Shown: positions 18,751 to 27,498 of the stretch, in pieces
Layout: the number at the start of each line of letters is the position of its first letter
How positions within the stretch are numbered: the stretch's first letter is position 1
Origin: an uncultured SAR324 cluster bacterium
Lineage (GTDB): Bacteria; SAR324; NAC60-12
Assembly (NCBI GenBank): GCA_902562015.1
Contig: CACERX010000009.1
Span: 1-42,008, forward strand
Length of the DNA: 42,008 nucleotides
Direction of reading: 5' to 3'
Notes under the pieces: generated by a model
Databases searched by the model: none
What the model was told of the DNA's origin: nothing
What the model saw: only the letters and a program-made list of their open reading frames with translations
Program-made: the position numbers and the translations under genes

Positions 18751-20379
18751 ATGTTATCATCAGAAAAAATTACTCTTTTTTTCTCTACAGTTTTAATACT
18801 ATCGGCAGTTTTTCTTAGTACTTGTTCTGAGACAAGCGAATACGGTGACGCAAGTGACTACGAAAAATTAGGAGCCGCTGATACTATTAGTCCAATCGTA
18901 TCTTCTCTTAGTCCTTCAGATAATTCCTCCGATGTCGCTGTTGCTTCTACTATTGCTGTAACATTCAATGAAGCAATTTCTACTGGGACAGTGACAACAA
19001 ATACAAGTGATACTTCCTGTTCAGGCAGTTTTCAACTATCATCAGATAATTTTTCTAGCTGTATAAAAATGTCATCTATACCAACTGTTTCCAATGATGA
19101 TAAGACATTTACCTTAACTCCTGCAGAAAGTCTTAGTACGAGGACAACATACAAAATTAAATTAACATCATCTGTAACAGATGCTAATGGAATTGCACTA
19201 GAATCTTATACTACGAATGGATTCATCACATATTATGATAGATTTACTTCAGGTTCTGGAGTAATTAGTGGTGCGACTATAAAACAATCTGACAGAAGTG
19301 CTTTGGAGGATGTTTCCGTAGAATATAATATTGGGGGGTATACTAAAACAGTGACTTCTGATAGTAGTGGTGTCTATGGTATTTATAAGCTAACTGAAGG
19401 CTCCTATACACTTACCTACAGCAAGACTGGATATTCAGGGACGACACAGTCAGCAACTCTGTCATCGGATACTGATAATATTACTGTTGCAACTCTATCG
19501 ATGCTTTCAAGTGGCTGTTCTTCAGGAAATATTTCAGGAACAATCAAAAATGCCGTCACAGGCAACACAGTTTCAGGTGTATCTATTAGCATCAGGAGTG
19601 GAATAAATGTTAGAACAGGTAGTACAATTTCTGGGGCGACTGCTACTACAAACAACAGCGGAGTATACACCCTAAGCAGTGTCTCTGCTGGTTTATATAC
19701 AGCAGAAGCAAGTAAGACTGGCTATATAACATCATACTTTAATACAAGTTCATGTGGAAATATGACAAATCAGAATGCAAACATGTCTGAGACATTACCT
19801 GACGGTGCAATGAGAATTGTATTGACATGGAATGGGTTAAAAGACTTTGACTCACATCTTGAAATTCCTGTAACTGATGCTCAAGATGGTGCCTCGGACT
19901 CTACCGATAGTACTCACCTGTTTTATCAAGTTAATCAAACCAATGCAGTTTCTTACACTGGTGTGTCCACAAATGATTATCATGAATACACAGATATTGT
20001 CAGCTCTGGAGACTATGTAACGCTTGATCAGGATAATCAGGCGGGTGTCGTTAGTAGTAGTAGTTGCAGTGGAACGGCTCACGGTGAATGTGGTCCTGAA
20101 ACAGTAACAATTTCTATGGTAAGGAGTAGCGGCAGCTATCGTTTTCATGTTCACAATATTACCGATTTAAGTGCTAACACCACTAACAACATTTCCACGG
20201 CCCTTGCAGATAACGGAACTTTTGTGCAGGTTTTCTATGATGATGTGTCATACAACTTTGATGTTCCAAAAAGGGCTGGAAATCTTTGGACAGTCTTTGA
20301 TTTCGATAACAGTACTGGTTTCACCCAGATAAATAATATGAGCAATGAGAGTACAGTCAAAAGCATTGATGATCATTAA
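18751..20379 (+). CDS. Surface lipoprotein with Ig-like and carboxypeptidase-regulatory-like domains
   Basis: A lipoprotein of about 542 aa from the ATG at 18751, which gives a clean signal MLSSEKITLFFSTVLILSAV ending in the lipobox LSTC with Cys at residue 25. A GTG at 18703 would add 16 residues and is less likely. Next is a Big_5-type Ig-like domain (SPSDNSSDVAVASTIAVTF, then the TLTPAESLSTRTTYKI region), two carboxypeptidase-regulatory-like beta domains each containing a GVY(G/T)-Y/L-type turn (SDSSGVYGIYKL, NNSGVYTLSSV), and a C-terminal YfaP-like domain (IVLTWNGLKDFDSHLEIP). It is rich in Ser, Thr and Asn. It is probably anchored at the outer membrane, in adhesion or scaffold roles. Function is inferred from domains only. 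Confidence 0.8.
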   Translation: MLSSEKITLFFSTVLILSAVFLSTCSETSEYGDASDYEKLGAADTISPIVSSLSPSDNSSDVAVASTIAVTFNEAISTGTVTTNTSDTSCSGSFQLSSDNFSSCIKMSSIPTVSNDDKTFTLTPAESLSTRTTYKIKLTSSVTDANGIALESYTTNGFITYYDRFTSGSGVISGATIKQSDRSALEDVSVEYNIGGYTKTVTSDSSGVYGIYKLTEGSYTLTYSKTGYSGTTQSATLSSDTDNITVATLSMLSSGCSSGNISGTIKNAVTGNTVSGVSISIRSGINVRTGSTISGATATTNNSGVYTLSSVSAGLYTAEASKTGYITSYFNTSSCGNMTNQNANMSETLPDGAMRIVLTWNGLKDFDSHLEIPVTDAQDGASDSTDSTHLFYQVNQTNAVSYTGVSTNDYHEYTDIVSSGDYVTLDQDNQAGVVSSSSCSGTAHGECGPETVTISMVRSSGSYRFHVHNITDLSANTTNNISTALADNGTFVQVFYDDVSYNFDVPKRAGNLWTVFDFDNSTGFTQINNMSNESTVKSIDDH

Positions 20380-20395
20380 GTGATTTTTGAAAAAA

Positions 20396-21301
20396 ATGAA
20401 GCAGAAATTTACTCATGAAACTCTCCTTCTGCACAGTACGGCCAGTAATACGAAATTTGAAATTGATGTCTGGCGCTACAACCATCCTGATGCAACCGAG
20501 ACAGTCTACCTGCAGGGTGGAATTCATGGAATTGAGTTAACCGGTATTCCGGTTGTTCATGAGTTCATCAAAGAAATAGAGGAACATCAGCTTGTATACA
20601 ATTTCATTTGTGTACCTCTTTCAAATCCAATGGGATTGGATAGCCAGATCATGGGAGTCCAAACCGGCTACAATAATATTCACACCAACCAGCAAAACTG
20701 TTGGAACTGGAACCGCATTACCAACCTAAAGGATGAACCCAGCCAGGAAGGGAACTGGATTAAGACCTTGCTGGATTTAGCTGAGTCAGCGGATATTGTT
20801 CTTGACCTACATACTGCAGGTGTGGAAGCGGTTCCACATATCTACTCTCATGTTACCGAAATAAAACATGCCGAGGGTTTGGGCATACCTCATGTGCTTG
20901 CCTGGAATAATCCTTTAGATAGCTTCGCAGATACGCATCATCAGCTTGATAAAATAGCACTTACTTTTGAACTATCCTCAAGCAGAAGTGTTCGCTTAGA
21001 ATGGGTGGAAGAGAGCCTAATATATTTGCGTCGATTTTTTGGCATTCTGCCCAAAGTAGAGGGATCAAGAACTTGGCAGGTAGAGAACCAGATTAAAAAA
21101 TGGCATTCATCGGAGGGAGGAGTTCTTTGCTGGAATATCGATGCTGGTGATTCAGTATCTGAGGGAGATGTGATCGCAACACTTTACAATCGTCAAGGAA
21201 GAGTTGTATTGGAATCACCTTATACTGGGGTGCTCCTTTTGAAGAACCCTTCTCATGCTCCTCATGAAAGACAGGAACTGGCAAAATTTCTTGTGGAATA
21301 A
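20396..21301 (+). CDS. M14-family metal-dependent deacylase/carboxypeptidase (succinylglutamate desuccinylase/aspartoacylase-like)
   Basis: About 301 aa. The zinc-site motif QGGIHGIELTG (HxxE) is near residue 40 and the third ligand lies in DIVLDLHTAG at about 138. The downstream TFELSSS segment is where these enzymes carry a catalytic Glu. The C-terminal ~80 residues fold as a biotinyl/lipoyl-like barrel (GGVLCWNIDAGDSVSEGDVI, SPYTGVLL), common in this subfamily. Members hydrolyse N-acyl amino acids. The TTG at 20387 would add three residues; the ATG at 20396 was chosen for being standard. It begins 16 bp after the lipoprotein stop. It looks somewhat less AT-rich than its neighbours, which could mark a separate origin. 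Confidence 0.82.
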   Translation: MKQKFTHETLLLHSTASNTKFEIDVWRYNHPDATETVYLQGGIHGIELTGIPVVHEFIKEIEEHQLVYNFICVPLSNPMGLDSQIMGVQTGYNNIHTNQQNCWNWNRITNLKDEPSQEGNWIKTLLDLAESADIVLDLHTAGVEAVPHIYSHVTEIKHAEGLGIPHVLAWNNPLDSFADTHHQLDKIALTFELSSSRSVRLEWVEESLIYLRRFFGILPKVEGSRTWQVENQIKKWHSSEGGVLCWNIDAGDSVSEGDVIATLYNRQGRVVLESPYTGVLLLKNPSHAPHERQELAKFLVE

Positions 21302-21444
21302 ATCTTTCTTGGCACTGCTTTAAGGCAGATTTAGATGAAAGATACTCCTCAAATTTTTCTATTTCAGTTAGGCTCTATACAATTCGTCTTGTTCATTCAA
21401 TTTATCCCTTCATAAATTCTTATAAAATTTTTTAATTTTTGCAA

Positions 21445-21825
21445 ATGACTGAATTATCTTTATTTGCAATTGCAATAGGTGGTGGTTTGGGGTCAATTGC
21501 GAGATTTGTTATTTCCAGAGAAATGGGAATTTGGTTGGGTAATTACCTTCCTTACGGTACTTTGACAGTTAATATCGCAGGTTCTCTTGCTCTTGGCTGG
21601 TTTATTACGTTCTTTTTTGATCGACCAGAATTAAGCAGTGCTCTAAGGCTTGGAATAACTGTGGGTTTCCTGGGGGCATTCACGACATTTTCTACATTCA
21701 GCTTTGAATCATTACAATTACTGCTAGATGGTGCATTTTGGCGAGCAGTTTTTAATGTTGTCCTAAATGCTGCTGTATGTATTGGTATGTGCTACGTAGG
21801 AATGCAGATGGCCAGGTTGATGTAA
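21445..21825 (+). CDS. crcB: Fluoride channel CrcB/FluC
   Basis: A 126-aa small membrane protein with four predicted transmembrane helices, the standard length for FluC. It forms antiparallel dimers that expel fluoride. The conserved GGGLGSIARF, VNIAGSLALG and the pore Phe-box segment GFLGAFTTFSTFSFE are present. The ATG at 21445 gives a normal N-terminus; the in-frame TTG at 21439 would add two residues. About 140 bp of AT-rich sequence precedes it, with no clear fluoride riboswitch. Confidence 0.95.
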   Translation: MTELSLFAIAIGGGLGSIARFVISREMGIWLGNYLPYGTLTVNIAGSLALGWFITFFFDRPELSSALRLGITVGFLGAFTTFSTFSFESLQLLLDGAFWRAVFNVVLNAAVCIGMCYVGMQMARLM

Positions 21826-21867
21826 CTGATTAAGTATTTGGAAAATTAAACCAGAAATAATTTTTTA

Positions 21868-22269
21868 TTATTCATTTACTGGAACTAATTTAATATTTCT
21901 TCTTTCATCGATTCTGCTTTGCCAGATTTTACCCAGCTGTTCTCGAGAGATTTGAGGAATGTTATGATCTGTTCTGAGTGCATAATGACCGCTTTCGATT
22001 ACTGGAACACCTGAAGGGAAAAGAATTAAACGATTTTTCCCATCTCGCTTAAGAATTGCGAATTCAAAGAATCCACTTGTTTTACTTTTCACAATGATCA
22101 TTTTATTTTCAGACTCAATCCAACTGAAATATTCATCTCCCTTTAGATGAGCCTGGAAAGTAGATCCGTCAGGCTGAGCAAAGGTGATTAAAAAAGGTGC
22201 TGCAGGTACAGCCAATATTTTTACTGCAAAACCCATCAGTATAAGGGCTATGAGGCTTATTAATTTCAT
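21868..22269 (-). CDS. Secreted protein resembling the N-terminal prodomain of M6 metalloproteases
   Basis: A 133-aa protein with a signal peptide (MKLISLIALILMGFAVKILA, likely cut before VPAAP). The mature part, ITFAQPDGSTFQAHLKGDEYF followed by an ENKMIIV strand and FAILKRDG, matches the pattern at the N-terminus of M6 (immune inhibitor A-like) peptidases: TQPDGS, then GDEY, then a glycine or aromatic strand. In those enzymes it is part of the propeptide. Here it is a separate gene starting 7 bp after the metalloprotease stop in the same operon. A chaperone or inhibitor for that protease is plausible. This is an inference from position and pattern. Confidence 0.7.
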   Translation of the reverse strand: MKLISLIALILMGFAVKILAVPAAPFLITFAQPDGSTFQAHLKGDEYFSWIESENKMIIVKSKTSGFFEFAILKRDGKNRLILFPSGVPVIESGHYALRTDHNIPQISREQLGKIWQSRIDERRNIKLVPVNE

Positions 22270-22276
22270 TTCTTAT

Positions 22277-23761
22277 TCATTTGCTTATAGTTAAAGTCAT
22301 ATTATCTCCGGCTGCACTAATATTTGTTAGACTGATGCCAGAAGAATTATCATCATACAGATTACTGTTTGGGGTACTGCTATTGTCAAAAGTAACGCTG
22401 TTCCCACTGTAAAAAAGATGTGTGGTTCTGCCGTTTGAAGACGCGTTGTCTAAGTCGGCATCATTGGCTTCCTCAAGGTCAAGAAGTGGGGGATTTAGTA
22501 CCACACAGTTATTCGAATCCAAACAACTGCTGAGAATATCCTTAACATGCCAGACAGCAAGTCCTCCTGTGTAGTCAGTTCCTATGAATTCGCTTGAATT
22601 ACTCTCATAGATTAGGTAATTCAGTCCCTCATCATATCCTCCAGCAGATCTGTTTTCAAAGAGAAAATATTCATCACTGTTAGAAGTACTAGCTTTATAG
22701 ATTCCACATGATGAAGAATTATCTATCATTTGATATACCGCTGGAAGAGTATAGTTGTCTGCTCCTGAAGACACAATCTGTGGGTTACATACATCAAGCT
22801 TTTCCTTGGACCATGCATTGAAATGAACTGGTGTTGATCCAATATTTTCAGTTTGAGACTTTTTACCCCAAGCTCCACCTCCCATAACCCCAAATGCGCC
22901 GATACCTGAGCTGGCAGTGGAATCGTAAGTATTATAAAAATCCGGCAAGTTAAAATAAGCATGTCCTAGTTCGTGGGCCATTACACCGATAGTAGCGTCC
23001 CAAGAAATGTTGGTACTAAATCCATGACGCTCACCAAATTGCGAGTACCCGTTTTGTCCGTAAGCAGATGAATTAATTCCTAACATTCTTACATTATCTA
23101 GTGTTATGCCATGCTCACCAGACTCGTCTGCGTAGAGACCATCTTCATTTACATCGCATAGGAGACTTGCTGCCATCGCCCAAACGCCACCAGGAGAATT
23201 TAATCCGGTTGCGCTTTCTCCTCCAGCTATCAGAAAAATAACCTGCAGTTCACTATTACTAAGTTTACCATTGTTGTCTGTGTCAAAAGTGGAGAAATTA
23301 ATACTTGAATCTGATTCGGCAATAGCTTTTGCAGCATAGCATGCCCATGAATTTTTCTGCGTATTTGGATGATCTTCATCCAAATTAACTGTGATAACGC
23401 CGTCATTACTGCATCCGGATGACTCCGATGCAGGTGAGAACTGGTAATTATTATAAGTGGTTTCTGCCATGTAGTGATTCATCTGACCTTCAGTGGTGCC
23501 AAACATTTTATTGGCCCAGGTAGTTTCATCACTGGTAAAACATGAATTATTGTACTGAACACGCACTAAAAGTAGAGGAATTTTATTAGATGCTGTCAGT
23601 GTGCCCGAAGATGTACACGAACCTTCGTCAGATGGTGACGAAATGTAGCATGGATTTGAGGAACTAATAGAGTCTTCACTTTTTCGGCATGAATTTAATA
23701 TTAGAACAGAAATGAAGGACCAAAATAGAATTAATCCATTTTTTCTAAAAGAGGAACTCAA
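22277..23761 (-). CDS. M6-family metalloprotease lipoprotein
   Basis: A 494-aa secreted lipoprotein. The TTG start is supported by an AAAGGG ribosome site 6 nt upstream. The signal ends in LNSC, giving a lipidated Cys near residue 25. The catalytic domain has the zinc-binding HELGH in TIGVMAHELGHAYFNLPDFYN, with the following PDFYN typical of M6 peptidases. Two calcium-binding, EF-hand-like loops are visible: DTDNNGKLSNSE and a DVNEDGLYADE segment. There is no N-terminal propeptide, unlike typical M6 enzymes; that region seems to be the separate 133-aa gene just downstream. It probably degrades extracellular protein. Confidence 0.85.
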   Translation of the reverse strand: MSSSFRKNGLILFWSFISVLILNSCRKSEDSISSSNPCYISSPSDEGSCTSSGTLTASNKIPLLLVRVQYNNSCFTSDETTWANKMFGTTEGQMNHYMAETTYNNYQFSPASESSGCSNDGVITVNLDEDHPNTQKNSWACYAAKAIAESDSSINFSTFDTDNNGKLSNSELQVIFLIAGGESATGLNSPGGVWAMAASLLCDVNEDGLYADESGEHGITLDNVRMLGINSSAYGQNGYSQFGERHGFSTNISWDATIGVMAHELGHAYFNLPDFYNTYDSTASSGIGAFGVMGGGAWGKKSQTENIGSTPVHFNAWSKEKLDVCNPQIVSSGADNYTLPAVYQMIDNSSSCGIYKASTSNSDEYFLFENRSAGGYDEGLNYLIYESNSSEFIGTDYTGGLAVWHVKDILSSCLDSNNCVVLNPPLLDLEEANDADLDNASSNGRTTHLFYSGNSVTFDNSSTPNSNLYDDNSSGISLTNISAAGDNMTLTISK

Positions 23762-24104
23762 TAAGCCCTTTCAATTATTTTTAAAGAAAGAAATTTTTTT
23801 TAACAACCTGTATTTAAGAATATTCTCTGAAAACTAACAATGTTGTTAGGTGGGAGAAGGCTTGTAATTACTTTTTTTATTGAGACAAATTAAATCTCAG
23901 TCAAGCTCACAAAACAATTTTATCACCAACTATCTTGATTCATAATAGTTGATATTTTTATTCTTTAAAAGAAATTCTATAAATATTTGACATTTTTTCC
24001 TATAAAATAGCAAACATAATTTATTTAGATAATCACTTTACTTTTATGATTTAATATATATTTAATCATAGAAAAATCTATTAGAATTAAAGATCACATA
24101 TAGA
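23762..24104. other. Intergenic region with AT palindrome
   Basis: 343 bp between two minus-strand genes, about 75-80% AT, with no plausible ORF. It must contain the metalloprotease promoter near 23770-23830 and the end of the MORN-protein transcript. The only clear structure is the palindrome at 24046-24069, 36 bp past the MORN stop. Confidence 0.5.
24046..24069. repeat. AT palindrome, copy A
   Basis: ATGATTTAATAT then ATATTTAATCAT: a near-perfect 24-bp palindrome with one mismatch, 36 bp after the stop of the MORN gene. It is one of six related elements between 24 and 34 kb. The position suggests a transcript end or mRNA 3' structure. Confidence 0.6.
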
Positions 24105-25862
24105 TCAATTCCGTTTAACACCATTCTCATATTCTCCAGTTATATTACCGTCTTTTTCATAAATAATTATATCCCAGTATTTTCCATCATTCCATTTTCC
24201 TTCATACCTAACTCCTTCTGCTGATGTAAGTATACCTTGACCATGCAATTTGCCATTTTTAAAGTTCCCTATGTATTTTTTCCCGTCGGAAAAAGTGTAC
24301 GTTCCTTGACCTTCCCTTTCACCATTCTTATATTCACCTTCATACTTGTCTCCTTTCCAATTCCCCTCACCAAAAATGTATATACCATGCCCATTGTATT
24401 TCCCATTCTGCCACTGACCTTCATAACTCTCTCCTCCGGGTGATATGAATTTCCCTCGACCATTGAATTCACCATTCAGCCATTCTCCGTCATACTTTCT
24501 ACCATCAAAATACGTTTGCGTACCTTTACCGTTTATTTCTCCGTTCTCATATTCTCCTTCATATTTATCCCCGTTATTCCACCTAAAAATACCTAGGCCA
24601 TGAATTTTATCTTTCTTGAATTCCCCTGAATAAATGTCCCCATTAACATAATTATATTTACCATGTCCATGTTTTCTGTCATCTTTGAATTCACCCTCAT
24701 ACTTATCACCCTCGAATTTACCTATTCCATAAGTGATTGTTCCTTGTCCATTTTTCAAACCATTCCTGAATTCACCAGAATACTTGTCTCCATTGGGTGA
24801 TATGTAAATACCTTCCCCGTTTTTTTTATCATTCTTGAATTCTCCATCATATTTATCACCTTCGAATCTTCCTATTCCGTATGTAATTGTTCCTTGCCCA
24901 TTTTTTAGACCATTCTTGAATTCACCGACATACTTGCTGCCGTCAATTTGATTGTAAATGCCATGTCCATTTTTTTTGCCATCCTTAAACTCACCCACAT
25001 ATAAATCTCCTTCGAATTTACCCTTACCGTAAGTGAGCGTGCCCTGGCCGGATTTCAATCCATCCTTGAATCCGCCAACATATTTGTTTCCATTAGTTTG
25101 AAGATATATGCCATACCCATTTTTCTTACCATCTTTAAATTCACCTTCATACTGGTCTGAATCAGACCAAGTAAACAATCCTCTACCATGGTATTTCCCG
25201 TCCTTAAATTCCCCCTCATACTTGTTGCCACTGAAAAAAGTAAGTGTTCCCTGACCATTTTTTCTTCCATCTTTCCATTCTCCTATATATTTTTCACCAT
25301 CAGGCCAAGTTAATGTCCCTTCATTGCTAGGTAATCCATTAAAAATTATCCCTTCATATTTGCCATCCTTGTCATCATATCCTTCTTTGTACCATCTAAA
25401 TTCTCCATTCACCGAACGAAGGAATAAGAATCCCTTATGCTTCTTTTCTTGTACAAAAATATTTTCATGTTTTTTACCAATGACAAAATTCTCAACTATA
25501 TTTCCCAACATTTCATTCAACTCAGTGGTATTACAACTAGCACAAAGTTTCGTTTCCTTTTTATTGTATTCATCATTTGTCATTCTCAAACTCAGCCGGG
25601 AATCTCCATTATGTTTTTCTACTTCTAGTTGAAAAAAATTGCACCCTATAAGGCATTCGCCACTTTTATTTTGAGGAGGAGGAGAAATATCAAAATAATT
25701 TGACAAAGAATCATCCAGAGTTATTAGTAAAAATTTAATTTGGATATCAGAAATATCGCCCTTTACTTTTGGTGGAATAACAAAAACAGTAGGTTTTGAA
25801 GTCTGTCCAAATAGGGGTGAAACTAGGAGATAGAATGAGAGTAAGAAAATTAAATTTTTCAA
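24105..25862 (-). CDS. Secreted MORN-repeat protein (about 17 repeats)
   Basis: A 585-aa protein. The TTG start has an AGGAAG site 5 nt upstream. The signal MKNLIFLLSFYLLVSPLFGQ is followed by a ~140-aa unknown domain containing two Cys pairs (CLIGC and CASC). From about residue 165 there are around 17 MORN repeats of the form Y-x-G-E-F/W-K-x-G-x-x-x-G-x-G. Two lengths alternate, 23 and 27 residues; the longer one carries a GKFEGDK-type insert. Repeats 5-10 form three 50-residue pairs. MORN repeats stack as a beta-hairpin solenoid and in bacteria may bind membranes or act as scaffolds. Function unknown. A second MORN protein is at 33484-34425. Confidence 0.88.
   Translation of the reverse strand: MKNLIFLLSFYLLVSPLFGQTSKPTVFVIPPKVKGDISDIQIKFLLITLDDSLSNYFDISPPPQNKSGECLIGCNFFQLEVEKHNGDSRLSLRMTNDEYNKKETKLCASCNTTELNEMLGNIVENFVIGKKHENIFVQEKKHKGFLFLRSVNGEFRWYKEGYDDKDGKYEGIIFNGLPSNEGTLTWPDGEKYIGEWKDGRKNGQGTLTFFSGNKYEGEFKDGKYHGRGLFTWSDSDQYEGEFKDGKKNGYGIYLQTNGNKYVGGFKDGLKSGQGTLTYGKGKFEGDLYVGEFKDGKKNGHGIYNQIDGSKYVGEFKNGLKNGQGTITYGIGRFEGDKYDGEFKNDKKNGEGIYISPNGDKYSGEFRNGLKNGQGTITYGIGKFEGDKYEGEFKDDRKHGHGKYNYVNGDIYSGEFKKDKIHGLGIFRWNNGDKYEGEYENGEINGKGTQTYFDGRKYDGEWLNGEFNGRGKFISPGGESYEGQWQNGKYNGHGIYIFGEGNWKGDKYEGEYKNGEREGQGTYTFSDGKKYIGNFKNGKLHGQGILTSAEGVRYEGKWNDGKYWDIIIYEKDGNITGEYENGVKRN
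24712..25061 (-). repeat. Tandem 150-bp DNA repeat inside the MORN gene
   Basis: The string TCGAAT recurs at 24712, 24862 and 25012 with diverged but aligned sequence between, giving a 150-bp period. Each unit encodes one 27-residue and one 23-residue MORN. It shows growth by duplication of a two-repeat block. Confidence 0.7.
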
Positions 25863-25955
25863 TTGGCTTCCTATTGGTGGTTTAGGAGAACCTTACATAT
25901 AACAAAACTTAGGGGTTCTTTCAAGGAGTGACATATTGGACAGGGTTAATAATAA

Positions 25956-25977
25956 TGATTTAATATATATTAAATCA
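25956..25977. repeat. AT palindrome, copy B
   Basis: A perfect 22-bp palindrome, TGATTTAATAT then its reverse complement. It lies 60 bp past the stop of the GNAT gene and 94 bp upstream of the MORN gene start. Confidence 0.65.
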
Positions 25978-26036
25978 AATATAATACTTGTCATCTAATC
26001 TATAAAGCTGCTAATTGTCCCTAGTGAAATATTCAT

Positions 26037-26558
26037 TTATTTACAATTTCTGGTTGGTAATCCCCGTCCTCCAGTTTTTTGGCTGCGTCTTTCCAATAAA
26101 ATCACGTTGTGCCATATGCCTTGTCGATGTCCCAATTTTTCTAGATAACCAACTTCCCTGAATCCGCATTTTTTATGCAAGCTCAGACTAGCCAAATTCT
26201 CAGAAATAATTTCAGCAGTTATAGTCCAGTATTTTTCTTTCTCCGATGCAGCCAAAAGAGTTTTGAGTAAAGCTGACCCAATTCCTTGTCTTTGTTTTTC
26301 AAGTCTCACATGTACGCTGACCTCAGCGACTCCAACATATCCTCAGGTACTTGAAACAGGACTCAGTGTTGCCCAACCTAAAACAATTTTCCCTTTACGG
26401 GCAACAAAACGACAACATGACAGACGGCTGGAATCCCACTCTCTCCAGTTTGGAGGTTTAGTGTCAAAGGAAGCAACTCCTGTACTAATGCTTTCAGCGT
26501 AAATAGATCGAACCTGTAACCAGTCTTTTTTTAGGAGTTGTTTAATTTGATAACTCAT
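26037..26558 (-). pseudogene. GNAT acetyltransferase (phosphinothricin-acetyltransferase type) interrupted by one in-frame TGA
   Basis: Read through one stop, this is a 173-residue GNAT enzyme of normal length. The first part (MSYQIKQLLKKDWLQVRSIY, then VLGWATLSPVSST) ends at TGA 26345-26343, codon 72. The same frame continues GYVGVAEVSVHV, then the acetyl-CoA loop RQGIGSALL and a normal C-terminus with KKCGFREVGYLEKLGH. No frameshift or other stop is present. Relatives often read SSRCVY there, so TGA sits where Cys is common. Just after it is a hairpin resembling a bacterial SECIS, listed separately. Either a single nonsense mutation or a selenocysteine codon would explain this. Relatives acetylate phosphinothricin, methionine sulfoximine or other amino acids. 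No SelB or tRNA-Sec is in the window. Confidence 0.75.
26310..26345 (-). promoter_or_regulatory. SECIS-like hairpin starting at the in-frame TGA
   Basis: On the minus strand the TGA is followed after 19 nt by the apical loop AGGT, closed by CGCTG/CAGCG, with outer ATGT/ACAT pairing. Loop distance and a G in the first loop positions fit the published bacterial SECIS pattern, and the loop resembles the AGGUCU of E. coli fdhF. A chance palindrome within coding sequence cannot be excluded. Confidence 0.35.
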
Positions 26559-26609
26559 TTTTTTCTTTATTTATTTGTCTAACAAAGTTGTATTAGGTGA
26601 TCCCAATAA

Positions 26610-26645
26610 ATAACATCAATAGGTTTGTTATGCAAGAATTGGGAA
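26610..26645. repeat. Dispersed 36-bp repeat, copy 1
   Basis: 36 bp matching 31805-31840 at 31 positions; both contain GGTTTGTT and CAAGAATT. It is intergenic, between the GNAT and MAPEG genes. It is not a coding repeat and is too short to be an insertion sequence. Confidence 0.5.
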
Positions 26646-26770
26646 TTATTATTGTGACTGTCTTACTGGACTGGGATACAAAATTTTAGTAAAATTAACA
26701 GTATTAATATGAGATAGTATTTTAAAATATTTTTCATAATTTAATTTTAAATTAAATCTAGGGATTAGAC

Positions 26771-27202
26771 ATGAATATAGAAATATTTTGGCCAATGTTT
26801 TATTTGATGTTACTAACTGTCGGTGTTTTTTTGTTTTCAACATTAATAAGACTTAAAGAAATTTTTTTAAATAAAAACGTACCTGGAGAAGAACATAGAC
26901 ATCCCCCATTTGATCAGGGAAGTAGCATATTAAAAAATGCCCAAAGAAATTTAACAAATTTATTTGAGTTTCCCATACTTTTTTATGCTGTATGCATTTG
27001 TATATACGTTTCTGGAAGTGTGGACGATTATTTTGTAACTTTGGCTTATTGGTTTTTCTATTTTAGAGTTGCTCACTCAATTTATCACGTATTTTTTAAC
27101 CAATTAATATTTAATGGTACTTTCCCAGTACGTACTTTTATATGGGTGCCAGCAACAGCAACTTTGGTTTGGATGTGGGTTAGATTTATTACTTTTATCT
27201 AA
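26771..27202 (+). CDS. MAPEG family membrane protein
   Basis: A 143-aa protein with four predicted membrane helices. N-terminal MFYLMLLTVGVFLF, a polar RAQ-like segment KNAQRNLTNLFEFPILFYAV, and the C-terminal FRVAHSIYHVFFNQL match MAPEG (membrane-associated, eicosanoid and glutathione) proteins. The FNQL / RNLTNLFEFP pattern is the family signature around helix 2. Bacterial members are often glutathione-dependent or of unknown role. It is followed after 23 bp by a cupin gene. Whether it has enzyme activity cannot be seen. Confidence 0.85.
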   Translation: MNIEIFWPMFYLMLLTVGVFLFSTLIRLKEIFLNKNVPGEEHRHPPFDQGSSILKNAQRNLTNLFEFPILFYAVCICIYVSGSVDDYFVTLAYWFFYFRVAHSIYHVFFNQLIFNGTFPVRTFIWVPATATLVWMWVRFITFI

Positions 27203-27225
27203 TAGGTGAATAGTTAACAAAAACA

Positions 27226-27498
27226 ATGCATCAAGAAAAAATAAGGAAAAACTGGGAATCAAGAGGCTACAGCTTTGGAGTCTTTAAAGACTCCCCAGGA
27301 CAGGTTTGGGCAGATTTTATCCATAAGACAGATGAACTTTTTTTATTAGCAGGAGGAGAAATTGAAATTGAAATTGAAGGAAGGTCACAACAACCCCAGA
27401 TTGGAGAAGAAGTTTTTATTCCTGCCAATGCTTTACACACAGTTAGGAATATAGGTAAGACAAATAATGTCTGGTATTTTGGGTACAAAAACAGATGA
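27226..27498 (+). CDS. Small cupin-domain protein
   Basis: A 90-aa single-cupin protein: the FGVFKDSPGQVWADFIHKTDE strand, then GEIEIEIEG and the second cupin motif IGEEVFIPANALHTVRNIG. The typical metal-binding histidines of motif 1 are largely absent, and one His (LHTV) remains. It could be a sugar- or small-molecule-binding protein or an isomerase subunit. It follows the MAPEG gene by 23 bp, so the two are probably co-transcribed. No substrate can be assigned. Confidence 0.82.
   Translation: MHQEKIRKNWESRGYSFGVFKDSPGQVWADFIHKTDELFLLAGGEIEIEIEGRSQQPQIGEEVFIPANALHTVRNIGKTNNVWYFGYKNR

Noticed and set aside
21302..21444. Fluoride riboswitch upstream of crcB
   Set aside because: No GGNGAUGG-type conserved core or stable stem pattern was seen in the 143 bp.
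24237..25632. Plus-strand ORFs across the MORN gene
   Set aside because: They are antisense shadows of the repeat-rich MORN gene, with no independent motif.
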